DNA of 64,000 nt, taken from contig WFMF01000323.1 in the NCBI GenBank assembly GCA_011033025.1, positions 141,480 through 205,479 of the forward strand. Reading direction: 5' to 3'. The DNA is from Beroe forskalii (taxonomy: Eukaryota; Ctenophora; Nuda; Beroida; Beroidae). A program made the translations under genes and the position numbers. Position 1 is the first letter of the stretch; every line of letters starts with the position of its first letter. Below are positions 42,450 to 53,805 of this stretch, one piece after another. The notes beneath the pieces are model-generated. The model ran no database searches. It was given only the letters and a program-made list of their open reading frames with translations, and was not told where the DNA came from.

Positions 42450-44410
42450 TAGACGAAATGGAGGAGTGTTGGCAACAAAGCAAGCTCAGTGATTGGAGGG
42501 ACTGGGGATTTCGATAGAGAGAAAGAAGAGATTACAAAGATGAGGAGCTGAGAAGAGGAAACATTTCAATTTCATAAATACTTGTTGTAAACCAAATAAT
42601 GAGATCGGGGAACCAACAAGTGTTCACCGAACAGGGACTGGCAGCCAAGATCAAGCATTCTGCCACGAAAAGACGGGGGGCGGTGAGTGGCAGCAGTGAA
42701 CGCCCTCATAATCAACAGCAAAGATACTTGCCAACAAGGACAAGCTGCTGTAGATCAAGAAAATCAAAGCTTCCTCCAACAAGGGATAAGGGGAGAACCT
42801 CTTGGAATGGGCAGCATGGACCAGAGAGGATCTGCAAGAGAAGGACCTCCCCCTCAAACCGACAAGCATGGGGAAGATGTCCACATGGGGACAGGAGAAC
42901 ATGTTCTTTGACCCAGCTACGTTACCGACAAGGGACGCAGTCTGGGTGGAAGACCGGATAGAAGCTGCCGTGACAGAGGAGCTGGACGGCAACGTCCACT
43001 CATTTGGAGACATATGCACCGCAATGGAAAGGTTGGCACTTCAGGTGGACACAATCCACCTGGAGCTAATAGAAGAGTGGAAGACTGGCGACAAGCAAGG
43101 GAGTATCGTCTACAAGGAGGGACGATCGCGCATGAAAGATTTCAGAAAAGTCAAAAGGACCTCCGTAATCTTCCATGTGAAGAACCGGGCGGCGGAGTTA
43201 ACCCGCTCCGTGGAGTCGTGGTGTGAGAAGATGAAAAACATCATTGCCAACGACGATGACTTTGCCACGGAGATCACGGTCATTGGCGATGCAGTCGCAG
43301 GGTTATTTCACCTTGACTGAGGTCGATATAACTATATTGAGGATTTTCAATGTAAGAATGTAATTCGATGGACAATAAGCTCCCACTATCAGAGACCCAT
43401 AATGATTAAATTGTTTTGTTAATTTCGTTGATAACTGCAAGGAGATGACAACACGCAAAATATCACAAAAGGAAAACGCATCAAAAGTCAGAACTGTAAC
43501 AAATTCATTATCTACAAATGTATTTGAATATAAATAACTAGACATTCCAATTTCAAACTTCAACAGTACCACTAAAAGATAAATGACTAGGTAACCCTGA
43601 TCTTGAAGGCAAGTATCAGTAAATTGCATCGAGTAGTCGATAGGATGGCAGAGTATTTTCGCCGAGGGAAGAATTCTTCCAAGAGGAAACAAAAGTAAGG
43701 AAAGTGGTTATGGGAATATACTGTACGATAATTAATTTCTTCATTTCTCTAACAATGAAGAATGCTATTATTTGCTTATTTGGGAGAAAAGAAAGACAGG
43801 GAAAAGAATTGAACTCTCATGAACACGTCTAGAATACAGAGTTTCTTTGAATGGAAAATGGATATAGCAACCTTATGAAATATAATTTTCAAATTTTCAA
43901 TAATTAACTGTGTGATCTTATAGAGCAAGCGTAATTCCACGCAATGGAACTGATCACCGAGAATGAGCTGCTTTCAGTTGATTAAACATCATTCATTCAA
44001 ACGATTGATAAGGAAGGGGATGCAATTCATGAGCTGTCAACACAATTTCGGTTTAAAGAAATACTCAATGAATCAATTCAAAAATCACCCATAGTTCATT
44101 TTCCATATTTAACTGACACAGGTTGTCGAATCACCTCGAACATTCGATGCAAACGGCAAAGTATTTCGAGTAAATTGCAATTTGCAACGAAGAACACCGA
44201 GAAGTCGATCAGACGGAGGCGTTTTCAATGAAGACAGGTTAGGACAGAACAGAAAATATTCCTTAACTGTCATAATTCTTCTCAGGGAACACCAAAGTAA
44301 GGAAGGTGGTCAATGAGAAGATACTGTAATTAATTTCTTTAATAATGAAGATCGCTACTATAACATTGAAAAGAGGAAGAAACGCCACCAATTATCTTTA
44401 GTACGGGAAG
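42450..44410. repeat. tandem unit 3 of three (about 2 kb)
   Basis: The leader (gcaacaaagcaagctcagtg) and the 3' modules (43,560-43,990 and 44,130-44,340) match units 1 and 2. The middle holds a longer gene (42599-43320) where units 1 and 2 have the EEI(K/Q)R block. Confidence 0.65.
42599..43320 (+). CDS. two-exon gene in unit 3, unknown (about 202 aa)
   Basis: Proposed exon 1 42599-42682 (MRSGNQQVFTEQGLAAKIKH, then SATKRRGA) ends in a perfect GTGAGT donor. Exon 2 42796-43320 follows gataaggggag and continues NLLEWAAWTREDLQEKDLPL, then WVEDRIEAAVTEELDG, a long helical segment and VIGDAVAGLFHLD, ending TGA. The 113-bp intron keeps phase 0. GC content and codon variety are clearly higher than nearby DNA. 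The protein is hydrophilic and predicted helical with no signal peptide or membrane span. The other two frames are also open across 42,690-42,960, so the exon 1 join is less sure than the 3' frame from 42868 (first ATG). I do not recognise the family. Confidence 0.5.
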
Positions 44411-44414
44411 AGTC

Positions 44415-45360
44415 TCCTTATGGAAGATGGACAATCTTCCATAAAATAAGAATCTTAAATAACATAGTTATATTATAATGAAAGATACCAAGATTTCTTT
44501 ATTTTTCAAGGAAATCAGAGTCAGGCCCACTTTTGTTGTTTGCCACAACTGACATCATGTCTACTTTCATCGGAGTTGAGGGATACACCTCAACATGTGA
44601 ATGTGATGAAGGAACTTTGCATTCTGTTCCCAAACGAGGAGTACAATCACTAGATATTCCAGAAGGAGACTTCTCAGAGGTGTCTAAGAAAAACAATCTG
44701 GTACACAACAAAACATCTCAACAATCCGCCTTACGAAGATGGGGATATCCCATATAGAAATGTACATTCATCTGTGAATTTGGTAATCAAAATGACTTAC
44801 TGGCTGCAGAGAGAGCATCAACAGTGAACTTGAGAGAGCTGCAATGCCGTGAAAATATGAATTAGGATGAATTCGGCAGCATTAAACCCAGCCAAGAACC
44901 GCAGCTCTGAGTTAAACTTTAATTTGATCCATATTATGAGAATTCATTTACACTAGGACTAAGACCATCAACATACATGGTTGACATAGATGACTTAATA
45001 GGAAATGTCCGCAAACACCTAACTTATAAGCTGAAGATGCCATTTTAAAGGTAGAAGAGTTAGAAAAATATTTAGTTATTTAAGAATGTAATTCATGTGG
45101 CGCAAGATTAGCCACAAAGCTTCTGAAAGCCTTCTGAAACGGTGAGGATGATTCACCACTTCAACAATAATAGAAAGATATTGGATTGTTGCTACCTATT
45201 CTACATTTTGTAAAGTTTCAATACATTATTTCATACATTGATTGAATAATTAAACTGATAGTCTCGCTAAATTATCTTTGATTCATAATGTTTGCAATAT
45301 TTACATGTTTAGGTTACATTTGGAAGCTCACAACTTATGATTCATTATAAGTGACTTCCC
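44415..45360. other. AT-rich, one ambiguous frame
   Basis: 44,499-44,757 is open on both strands. The reverse frame ends GPDSDFLEK-stop overlapping an AATAAA, and the forward one ends RRWGYPI-stop. I cannot choose a strand. Nothing else was recognised. Confidence 0.3.
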
Positions 45361-45394
45361 GAATCTGGATTTAAATGCTGACTGAGCAATAGGA

Positions 45395-45790
45395 GGCGAA
45401 GTGGGTAACCAAAACCACAGCAAGGACTTTCCAACACATGGTTGATGATGAGGAGTTCATGACCTTGGCAGAAGATCTCGCAGAGTATTTCAGTTCCGAC
45501 TCTATGTCGATTACATAATATGTGACAAAGACGAAAGTCATCACCAGAGGCGCTTCCTCATTACGCTGCATCTTCTGGACTTGGACACGGATACTTATTT
45601 CAAAGACTTCCCGAATATCTGAATAGTGAATATGGTGCATTCTGCCCAAGCTGTAGGGTGAAGCCAATGATCTGAACCACAGCAAGACCTTCCCGCTTCA
45701 CATGGTTGATGGCAGAAGATCTCACTAAGTATTTCAGTTTAACTGACCACTTCCATTTCAATCGTGTGCGATAGAATTGGTTTGTTGTCG
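45395..45790 (+). repeat. diverged pair of coding-like segments (TLAEDLAEYF)
   Basis: 45,400-45,517 reads EAKWVTKTTARTFQHMVDDE, then EFMTLAEDLAEYFSSDS, to TAA. 45,672-45,772 repeats it as TTARPSRFTWLMAEDLTKYF. The two are about 260 bp apart. They look like duplicated exons or gene fragments, unknown family. Confidence 0.35.
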
Positions 45791-46087
45791 CTATTCTACA
45801 TCTGATTATTAACAATCAGATCATTAACATCTGATTATTAGGTTTTTTAAAGCTTATAATTTCATCCTTAGGCCCACTATGTAAGTATGTAATACCGGTG
45901 GGGGCAGAGGAATTCAAATGGTAGAGAAGCAGAGAAGATAAACTTTAAGTAATAGATGAAGATAAAACAGAGGTGAAAGGAAGATAAATAGACTCCTCGC
46001 CACCTTCGACACTTGCCTTATGACCTTATCTCAACATCTCGACAATCACACGAATCTAAACATCCGAGAGGAACTATATCATAATAT

Positions 46088-46342
46088 ATGCATATTGCAC
46101 ATGGAGGGGAGGCGAGAGATTTAATTTCTGGGAGAGATTATAGAGCACAGTGTTCTAAGGAAGAATCTTTAAAACTGATCATTCTTTATGAAAAAGATGA
46201 TCCGTATCAAGCGATACGCTCCCTTGGCGTTGCTGGGAATATGAGCTATTACATTATCGTACATGAAATTTTAATTCCCGAACAGTTAAACCAAATCAAT
46301 GGAGTATTATTGCAATTACATAATGTTGATAAGAAGTATTAA
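46088..46342 (+). CDS. hypothetical 84-aa frame with partial second copy
   Basis: ATG at 46088; reads SKEESLKLIILYEKDDPYQA, then LGVAGNMSYYIIVHEILIPE, ending TAA. Part of it (agctattacat..catgaaatt..aattcccgaacag) recurs at 46,438-46,485. There the following frame (46,523-46,650) reads SYIPTAGGSCRSKLVAPVCC, also protein-like. Family unknown. Confidence 0.3.
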   Translation: MHIAHGGEARDLISGRDYRAQCSKEESLKLIILYEKDDPYQAIRSLGVAGNMSYYIIVHEILIPEQLNQINGVLLQLHNVDKKY

Positions 46343-46659
46343 AGTAATATAATGTTGATAATATCAAAGTAGTGTAAACTGGGCTTTTATCGGCTAATTC
46401 CTGATGGTTTATATCATCCATCAGCTATGCTGCGAATGTGAGCTATTACATGATACATCACCTTCCATGAAATTCGAATTCCCGAACAGGGTTCGATTGG
46501 ATTTTTATTTGGTAAAAATCGCTAAAATGGAAACCTGCATCTGGTTCCTCCTATATTCCAACTGCAGGGGGCAGCTGCCGCTCAAAACTTGTGGCTCCTG
46601 TATGCTGCGGAGGCCAAATCAAGACAGAAAACTTTGTGCTGAATACTGAGTAAGAAATT

Positions 46660-47480
46660 TATTAGTATATTATTCAGTATAATATTATTGTTTAGTTTGC
46701 AGGAATCGGCATCGCTTTTTTATTCGAGTTTTTCTACTCTTCGATTCAATTCAAAGAATACTCCTTTCTTCTGCAATCTTAACAATCATTGATTTTCTAC
46801 TTATAATTCAAGTCTAACCATTACCTAATTAAATCTGAATTGAAATTATTAAATTAACTCATAAGTCATAGTAACCATAGAACAAGCAAGGCAGCCCAGC
46901 TGTGGTTTCAGCTGGAATTATAGAATTTTATTTATGTTTTATGTAATAAAGTTTTAAAGCCCTTAGTGCTTTAGTGGTGCTCCTCCGGGGTTTTTAATCA
47001 ATGAAGAAGCAAGGTAGATGTGTAGACTGTAGAGGTAGATATGCTGGCAAAGGAGATTGCCAAACTCCGGGGTCAGTGTAGTGAGATGGAGAGTAAGATG
47101 GAACAGAGTGGTGGTAAGGCAGCAGCCTTAAGGCGGTGGGTACACTGTACACCACTGACGGCGCTAAGGTGGACGAGGAAAAGGATTGCTGTCGTTGACG
47201 ACGGATAGCAAAATGACAGGATGTGGACTCCACATGGTGGATATCGTCTTCATTTGAAAGGAAGCAAAGGTTACATGTCGGACACCTGATTTAGTTGATT
47301 GAGAAGAGGTAAGAGCGTAATGGAGCCTTATTGTCAAGAAAAGATACTAGAATTCTAGAATGTTCAAGTGGGTGAAGAAGCCAGTTTAAGAAGGCGAGGC
47401 AAAGCTACACAAGAGATCGTGTAATGGATTTGAAGTGATGAAAGAGGCTTCACTAAGATTAAAAACACGATATGTTCTTC
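46660..47480. other. intergenic, nothing firm
   Basis: AT-rich on the left, more mixed from 46,990 to 47,240. A reverse 79-codon frame there has no support. Confidence 0.3.
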
Positions 47481-47489
47481 TTTCAACTC

Positions 47490-48047
47490 AGGAGAAAGAA
47501 ATTGGGAGGCTCAAATGCACAATATGCCCGGGCATGGTAGGGTGGGCAATGCCGTTCCTAGGTGCAGATAGGAAGAAGGCGCCGAAATGTTTCAAGCTGG
47601 TCTGACGAAAAGTCAGACCGCCACATTGGACAGATGAGGGAAGAATGGTATTAGGTAGCGTATACATATCAATTATATTTAGCTTGTTGGGAGCAAATGA
47701 AACACTTTTTGACTTTTGAGTGAAATATACCCTCATATCAAAACGAGAAAAAGAAGGGTGAGATCATAATATAAGCGTACTAAAAAGAGAATAAACGCAA
47801 CCATAATTTGAAAAGTCGTCAGATAAGACTTCCATTTTCAACTCAAGTTGAAGAAACATGGAGGTTTAACTGCACTATATGCGCGGGCATGCCCCTGCAC
47901 CTTTATGCGGATATGAAGAACGCATCGAAATGGTTAAAGATGATCGGCACTAGATTTCTGGAAGACCGCCACTTTGGACGGATGAGGGTAGCAGAACTAA
48001 CTACAAGTTCAGCAGGCAAAGACTGTGGCCGGGGAGGCCAACTTTAA
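47490..48047 (+). repeat. CTIC-motif coding-like repeat, two copies
   Basis: Copy 1 (47,490-47,605) reads GRLKCTICPGMVGWAMPFLG, then ADRKKAPKCFKLV, to TGA. Copy 2 (47,832-48,047) reads EETWRFNCTICAGMPLHLYA, then DMKNASKWLKMIGTRF and a tail to TAA. A third copy is at 54,640. The shared core is R-x-(K/N)-C-T-I-C-x-G-M. A CxxC pair could be half of a metal site, but no second half is conserved. Confidence 0.45.
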
Positions 48048-48059
48048 CTCGCTGAGTTC

Positions 48060-48495
48060 TCCAGACACCGGGTTAGACTTCTGAAGGACATCTGTCTGAA
48101 GTAATATTCCTGGCACAGTGGAGGATCTTCACAGAGTCTTGGAATTGGAATACCGTCGGTTGCTGCGAGGGCATTCAGGATTTACCTGAGCTCTAATAAG
48201 ACGAGTGGCAGATAAAATAAGGATAACTCCAACAACTCCCCTGTCATGGAACAGATCCGTCAGATCAAAGAGCTATGAAACTTATCGTCAAAGTTTTCTA
48301 AGATAAATTCATAATCTATGATGAAACCTGGGGCGTGAGCACGACCCAAAATAGATATCTCTGGATACCTATTTCTTAAATGCATGGACTTGTCATATAG
48401 CCCTGGAACTTACCGCATTTGACTATTTGAGCGATATTTCCAGTTAAGTATTATCATTATTATATTCATGGTGTGTAGAATAGGGATTTCTTCGT
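48060..48495. other. intergenic, nothing recognised
   Basis: No supported frame or repeat before the palindrome arm begins at about 48,498. Confidence 0.3.
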
Positions 48496-49059
48496 CAATT
48501 TAATCAGAAATAGGACGAGTAGAGTGGTTACGAACATCTTCAATTGTAACAATTAAAACGTCGTGTTCTTGTGATATTTCAATGAATATATCATTCATCA
48601 TAGTCATACATTCTGAGAAGTTAATTGGTTAGAACATACAACTGACACGCAACATATTCATATCACTAAGCTCTTATCTTAGCTAAATCTATAAATAATT
48701 GAATTAAATTAATTTATTGGAAAATGCAATGCACCGAATATATTATACGATAATCTACTGTCTGCTATAATGTGAAATACAATATACATTATACAATATA
48801 CACAGCAATTGGCAATGTTAAGGCACGAGCACTGTACTCAGTACACGGTGACGTAATGACGTATGTGAGCTAGTAGAGAGAGAGAGTTCCCGCTCAAACC
48901 CTATGCTTGTCAATACGTCACTGCATACCAAAACTCTGTTGCTCAGTGACTCTGTGTCTTGACCTTGTCAATAGCTGGGGAAAATTCTGCCCTTCAGTTG
49001 GTCTTGATACGTTGGTAAATTGAATAAGAATAACGGTACTGATTTCAGTTTATCATTAA

Positions 49060-50113
49060 TTAATGTTCCATCATCGTATTCCTGTATATATATAAGCTTT
49101 CTTTAATTTTGCGTTTAAACATTTTACTTTCAAACGTTAGTATATCACAATCCTCAAACGTAATTTGGCAGTTTGGATTTGCCGCCAAGTGTTTTCCAAC
49201 TTCGGTCATACCAGTTCCACTTGTCTTCATGTGTTCTTCAAACCGTGTTCGAAGAGCACGACAAGTCTCACCAATATACCGTCGCCCACAACTACAAGTG
49301 ATCCTGTATACCAAATCATGTTTGAGGTGTTTTGGCTGTCTGTCTTTAAAACTGAACTTATGACATAATTTAGAATAACTGTTCAAATAAATTAACTGAC
49401 ATTTCCCCGGTAAATCCTTGCTAATACATTGTTTGGCTTTCGATGAAATGTCGCCAATGTATGGTAACTTAAAATACACCTTAAACTTCTCTGGCCCTTC
49501 GTGTACCAGCTTTTCTGTCGTGTTAACTTTATTAGTTATTTCCTTGTTGATAATACTATACGTAAAATTCTTACTGTATCCATTATTACTTAACATTTCT
49601 ACAATTTTCTCAACTTCGTCATGAAATAGTGTCCACGAGCTACAAATTTTGTACGCTCGATCGACTGAGGTCCTAATTAAACCTAACTTAAACTTAAACG
49701 GTGAAAAACTGAGAAAGTGAGTGAACACACCTGAGTGTGTCGGTTTACGGTATACTGTAATAGATATGTCCTCTGTACTAGAATTACTGTCTTTAATGAT
49801 AAGTAGATCTAAAATCGGCAATTTATCTGACACTTCTTTATCACATGTAAACTTAATACTGGGATGTAAACTGTTTAAATAAGCTAAAAATCTGTCTGCA
49901 TCATCTTCATTATCAAATACGGCTAAAGTATCATCTACATATCTACAAAATACTGTTAAAAAGAATGATTCGTAATTGTTTTGACTAATAAAAGTTATAT
50001 TCAAATAATCGTGTTCCTCACGCCTAATCTTATCTTCTAACAAATGGTTCATAAAAATATCTGCTAAAATAGGTGCAAGTGGTGAGCCCATGGCACAACC
50101 ATCTATCTGTTTA
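49060..50113 (-). CDS. Penelope-like RT (C-terminal) and GIY-YIG endonuclease, left copy
   Basis: Reading from 50113 down: palm motif [17 protein letters not shown], catalytic [20 protein letters not shown] (YVDD), thumb region, and a GIY-YIG domain ([20 protein letters not shown], then RTRFEEHM). In Penelope-like elements the reverse transcriptase copies the RNA template and the endonuclease nicks the target. The frame ends at 49060 about 30 codons early compared with the right copy, because of two extra bases in a tatata run (LYIYRN instead of LYIQEYDD). The 5' side is cut by the insertion at 50,120. Two Cys precede the YIG motif. Confidence 0.85.
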
Positions 50114-50125
50114 TAATATAGGATA

Positions 50126-50291
50126 ATCAAACACCCTTAGGATACGTTTATATGAATTATCACACGAGCGAAGCGAGTGTGATAATTCGAATTATTGCTC
50201 GAGCCGAAGGCGAGTGCAATAATTCCAATTATCACTCGAGCCGAAGGCGAGTGTGATAATTGATATAAACGTATCCTTAGGGTGTTTGATT
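50126..50291. repeat. DNA cloverleaf: 41-bp stem enclosing three hairpins
   Basis: The outer stem aatcaaacacccttaggata..tatcctaagg-type pairs with its complement ending at 50291. Inside are three palindromes in series: aattatcacac..gtgtgataatt, aattattgc..gcaataatt and aattatcac..gtgataatt. Each has a gagc-gaag-cgag type loop. On a single strand this folds into a four-armed cross with nearly complete pairing. Confidence 0.85.
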
Positions 50292-51183
50292 AATCTATTA
50301 TATAACGTGAGAAACGGGCAGATATTTACACTGGTTTTCCAATAAGAAAGCAAATTTAGAAGCCTTTATGGATATAAAAATCCTTTAAACTAGAGCGCCT
50401 GAAATTGAATCTTGAAAATATCAAGCTTCGAAGTGGCCGAGAATTTTAGATTTAGATGGTGAAGAGTGGCTATGTATATTTGAATTTGCCCAAGAAAGTA
50501 TGAATAAAAACGCAAGTCCGGAATATTCATCAACTTTGATCGTATCTTTTTATTCAACAAGGTACTATAAAGTGATTGTCGATTGAAATGTACAACAAAA
50601 TAGAAAGGACACTTCCGTGTAAGTGTGTAACGCCGTAACGGACGCAAATGTTTCGGCAAATTGCGGGCGGTGGCATTTGTTTAAAATGTAAAGATGTAAG
50701 AAGGGAAACATGATTCAAACAAGCGAAATTTCACCAACGACCAACGTGTACAACAAGTATACAAAACACCAAAACAAGAAACCTTAACGCCAAAGCAAGA
50801 GAATAAATTTGTATATGCTCGTGTATCGTTATTTATACAAGTAGTGAGGGTAAGTGGTCCTTGTACTCCTTGTGGCACGTGCGTGCGCGGCTCATATAAC
50901 GACTACTGAGTATACATAAACTCATTAAATCAAAACAAGATAACATGATAATGTATACACTGATGTATTGTAATGGAGTGAGAGCAAGTGGTCTTCAGGT
51001 TTTACTGGCACGTGCGTGCGCGGCTAATATATCGACTAAAGTGGACACACGAAACGAAAACAAGATAACGTAATATGTATACACCGGTGTATCGCAAGGG
51101 AGTGAGAGCATTAACTAAAACTCTAAAAAGTCAGATTTAAATGATTTTACATAGTAGATAAATACTAATCACAAAATTCAAAA

Positions 51184-51301
51184 GTTTCGATTTTTGGGGT
51201 GTGATAATTTTTCAAAGGTGTGATAACTGTTCTTTGAGGGGTGTGATAACTGTACAGTTATCACACACCTGGAAAAAATTATCACACCCCAAAATTTCGA
51301 A
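51184..51301. repeat. GTGTGATAA hairpin
   Basis: The arms tttcgatttttggggtgtga and its complement tcacaccccaaaatttcga enclose a second pair, ggtgtgataactgt / acagttatcacacacc. The gtgtgataa word is shared with the cloverleaf at the other end of the insertion. Confidence 0.8.
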
Positions 51302-51411
51302 AATTTTAAAATCTTATGAAAATTATTAATTGACCCCTAAACCCCATTTTTGAAGCCGTTATATAACAAAAATTATCGGAGCAAGAATTATATAACGATC
51401 GTTATATAATA

Positions 51412-52083
51412 CTTGTTATTAAATATGAAAACGTTATCCTTAAGGCAATGATTCAAGGCTTTTCGAAAAATAGTCCTTGTCATTCCATTCACTACTTGAT
51501 CCTTAACTGCTACTCCCTTAATCCTAGGGTATAACGCATCAATAATAATGTTTATAGTTTCTTCTAGTGGTATGTTAGTGAATAAAGATACTACATCGTA
51601 CGATACAAAATACTTATTGTTCAACTTGGCATCTCTAAGAAACTCAAGACTGAACGAATCCTTACACATATGTTTGGACTGTCTAAGTTCACTAAGCTGA
51701 CGTCCTATCCACTGAGCGAAGGCATGATTGTAACATCCGACCATCGACAGTATCGGTCTCAATGGGAGCCAGTTTTGTGAATCTTAGGCAGACCATACAT
51801 AACAGGAATACTACTTGCACAAAATTTCTTTGTACTCACTTTCTGATAAAATAGATTTAAAATTGCGGTATATAAATGATTGAAATCGGCTTAAATAAGT
51901 AAGTGTTTCTTCCTTTTCTACTTCTACAAACTTGGATCTATCGTTCAAAATAACGTGCATCTTTTCAACATATACAGTTTTATACATAATAACTACGGTC
52001 TGACCTTTATCTGCTTTAACTATAACTAAATTATGTAACTTCATTTTATCTTGAATACTCTTAATAACTGTGTGTACTTCGTC
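51412..52083 (-). pseudogene. Penelope-like RT (N-terminal part), left copy, frameshifted
   Basis: The reverse frame from the palindrome centre reads SDEVHTVIKSIQDK, then LHNLVIVKADKGQTVVIMYK, to 51811. After a frameshift it resumes RPILSMVGCYNHAFAQWIG, then KYFVSYDVVSLFTNIPLEET (RT motif A region) and [19 protein letters not shown], up to the insertion. The ADKG and SYDVVSLFTNIP motifs are typical of Penelope-like RTs. The 5' end of the element is missing. Confidence 0.8.
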
Positions 52084-52084
52084 G

Positions 52085-52790
52085 GAGAAAATGAAGTTAC
52101 ATAATTTAGTTATAGTTAAAGCAGATAAAGGTCAGACCGTAGTTATTATGTATAAAACTGTATATATGAAAAGATACATTTTGAACGATAGATCCAAGTT
52201 TGTAGAAGTAGAAAAGGAAGAAACACTACTATTTGCCGATTTCAATCATTTATATACCGCAATTTTAAATCTATTTTATCAGAAAGTGAGTACAAAGAAA
52301 TTTACCCTAGTGCAAGTAGTATCTCATATAAGTCTGCCTAAGATTCACAAAACTGGCTCCCATTGAGACCGATACTGTCGATGGTCGGATGTTACAATCA
52401 TGCCTTCGCTCAGTAGATAGCTTAGTGAACTTAGACAGTCCAAACATATGTGTAAGGATCTGTTCAGTCTTGAGTTTCTTAGAGATGCCAAGTTGAACAA
52501 TAAGTATTTTGTATCGTACGATGTAGCATCGTTCACTAATGACTAGAAGAAACTATAAACATCATTACATGGTTATACCCTAGATTAAGGATAGCAGTTA
52601 AGGATCAGAATGAATGACAAGGACTATTTTCGAAAGCCTTGAATCATTGCCTTAAGGATAACGTTTATATTTAATAACAAATATTATAAACAGATAGATG
52701 GTTGTGCCATGGGCTCACCACTTGCACCTATTTTAGCAGATATTTTTATGAACCATTTGTTAGAAGATAAGATTAGGCGTGAGAACACGA
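52085..52790 (+). pseudogene. Penelope-like RT (N-terminal part), right copy, several breaks
   Basis: ATG at 52088 opens MKLHNLVIVKADKGQTVVIM and runs to 52366, with small deletions relative to the left copy (for example VYMKRYILND). Stops and shifts follow within the motif A region (about 52,540-52,560). Motif [17 protein letters not shown] is intact at 52,698-52,750, but one missing G near 52,780 (gtgagaacac versus gtgaggaacac) breaks the join to the downstream frame. Confidence 0.78.
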
Positions 52791-52794
52791 TTAT

Positions 52795-53805
52795 TTGAAT
52801 ATAACTTTTATTAGTCAAAACAATTACGAATCATTCTTTTTAACAGTATTTTGTAGATATGTAGATGATACTTTAGCCGTATTTGATAATGAAGATGATG
52901 CAGACAGATTTTTAGCTTATTTAAACAGTTTACATCCCAGTATTAAGTTTACATGTGATAAAGAAGTGTCAGATAAATTGCCGATTTTAGATCTACTTAT
53001 CATTAAAGACAGTAATTCCAGTACAGAGGACATATCTATTACAGTATACCGTAAACCGACACACTCAGGTGTGTTCACTCACTTTCTCAGTTTTTCACCG
53101 TTTAAGTTTAAGTTAGGTTTAATTAGGACCTTAGTCGATCGAGCGTACAAAATTTGTAGCTCGTGGACACTATTTCATGACGAAGTTGAGAAAATTGTAG
53201 AAATGTTAAGTAATAATGGATACAGTAAGAATTTTACGTATAGTATTATCAACAAGGAAATAACTAATAAAGTTAACACGACAGAAAAGCTGGTACACGA
53301 AGGGCCAGAGAAGTTTGAGGTGTATTTTGAGTTGCCATACATTGGCGACGTTTCATCGAGGGTCGGGCAATGTATTAGCAAGGATTTACCGGGGAAATGT
53401 CAGTTAATTTATTTGAACAGTTATTCTAAATTATGTCATAAGTTCAGTTTTAAAGACAGACAGCCAAAACACCTCAAACATGATTTGGTATACAGGATCA
53501 CTTGTAGTTGTGGGCGACGGTATATTGGTGAGACTTGTCGTGCTCTTCGAACACGGTTTGAAGAACACATGAAGACAAGTGGAACTGGTATGACCGAAGT
53601 TGGAAAACACTTGGCGGCAAATCCAAACTGCCAAATTACGTTTGAGGATTGTGATATACTAACGTTTGAAAGTAAAATGTTTAAACGCAAAATTAAAGAA
53701 AGCTTATATATACAGGAATACGATGATGGAACATTAATTAATGATAAACTGAAATCAGTACCGTTATTCTTATTCAATTTACCAACGTATCAAGACCAAC
53801 TGTAG
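52795..53805 (+). CDS. Penelope-like RT (C-terminal) and GIY-YIG endonuclease, right copy
   Basis: A 336-codon frame contains [25 protein letters not shown], and a complete GIY-YIG domain ([31 protein letters not shown], then [18 protein letters not shown]). It ends [17 protein letters not shown] and TAG, probably the true C-terminus of the family here. The start used is only the first ATG after the upstream frameshift; the original protein began further 5'. It is roughly 97 percent identical to the left copy by eye (for example [13 protein letters not shown] versus VYFKLPYIGDISS). Confidence 0.85.
   Translation: MNITFISQNNYESFFLTVFCRYVDDTLAVFDNEDDADRFLAYLNSLHPSIKFTCDKEVSDKLPILDLLIIKDSNSSTEDISITVYRKPTHSGVFTHFLSFSPFKFKLGLIRTLVDRAYKICSSWTLFHDEVEKIVEMLSNNGYSKNFTYSIINKEITNKVNTTEKLVHEGPEKFEVYFELPYIGDVSSRVGQCISKDLPGKCQLIYLNSYSKLCHKFSFKDRQPKHLKHDLVYRITCSCGRRYIGETCRALRTRFEEHMKTSGTGMTEVGKHLAANPNCQITFEDCDILTFESKMFKRKIKESLYIQEYDDGTLINDKLKSVPLFLFNLPTYQDQL

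Larger units (their letters stand above)
50120..51404. mobile_element. 1285-bp insertion in the Penelope RT, 7-bp target duplication
   Basis: TATAATA flanks both sides (50113-50119 and 51405-51411), while the uninterrupted right copy has a single aatattataaac. The insert begins TAGGATAATCAAACACCC and ends CGATCGTTA. Its termini are not inverted repeats of each other. It carries a cloverleaf near its left end and a hairpin about 100 bp from its right end. No gene was found in it (the reverse frames at 50390-50878 lack support), so it is non-autonomous. Confidence 0.75.

Noticed and set aside
42651-43019. 122-codon reverse-strand frame opposite the unit-3 gene
   Set aside because: Shadow of the GC-richer coding sequence on the + strand, which has a donor, acceptor and long 3' frame.
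49109-49624. Forward frames inside the left Penelope copy, and reverse frames inside the right copy
   Set aside because: Antisense shadows of the RT/endonuclease frame; identical shadows occur in both arms.
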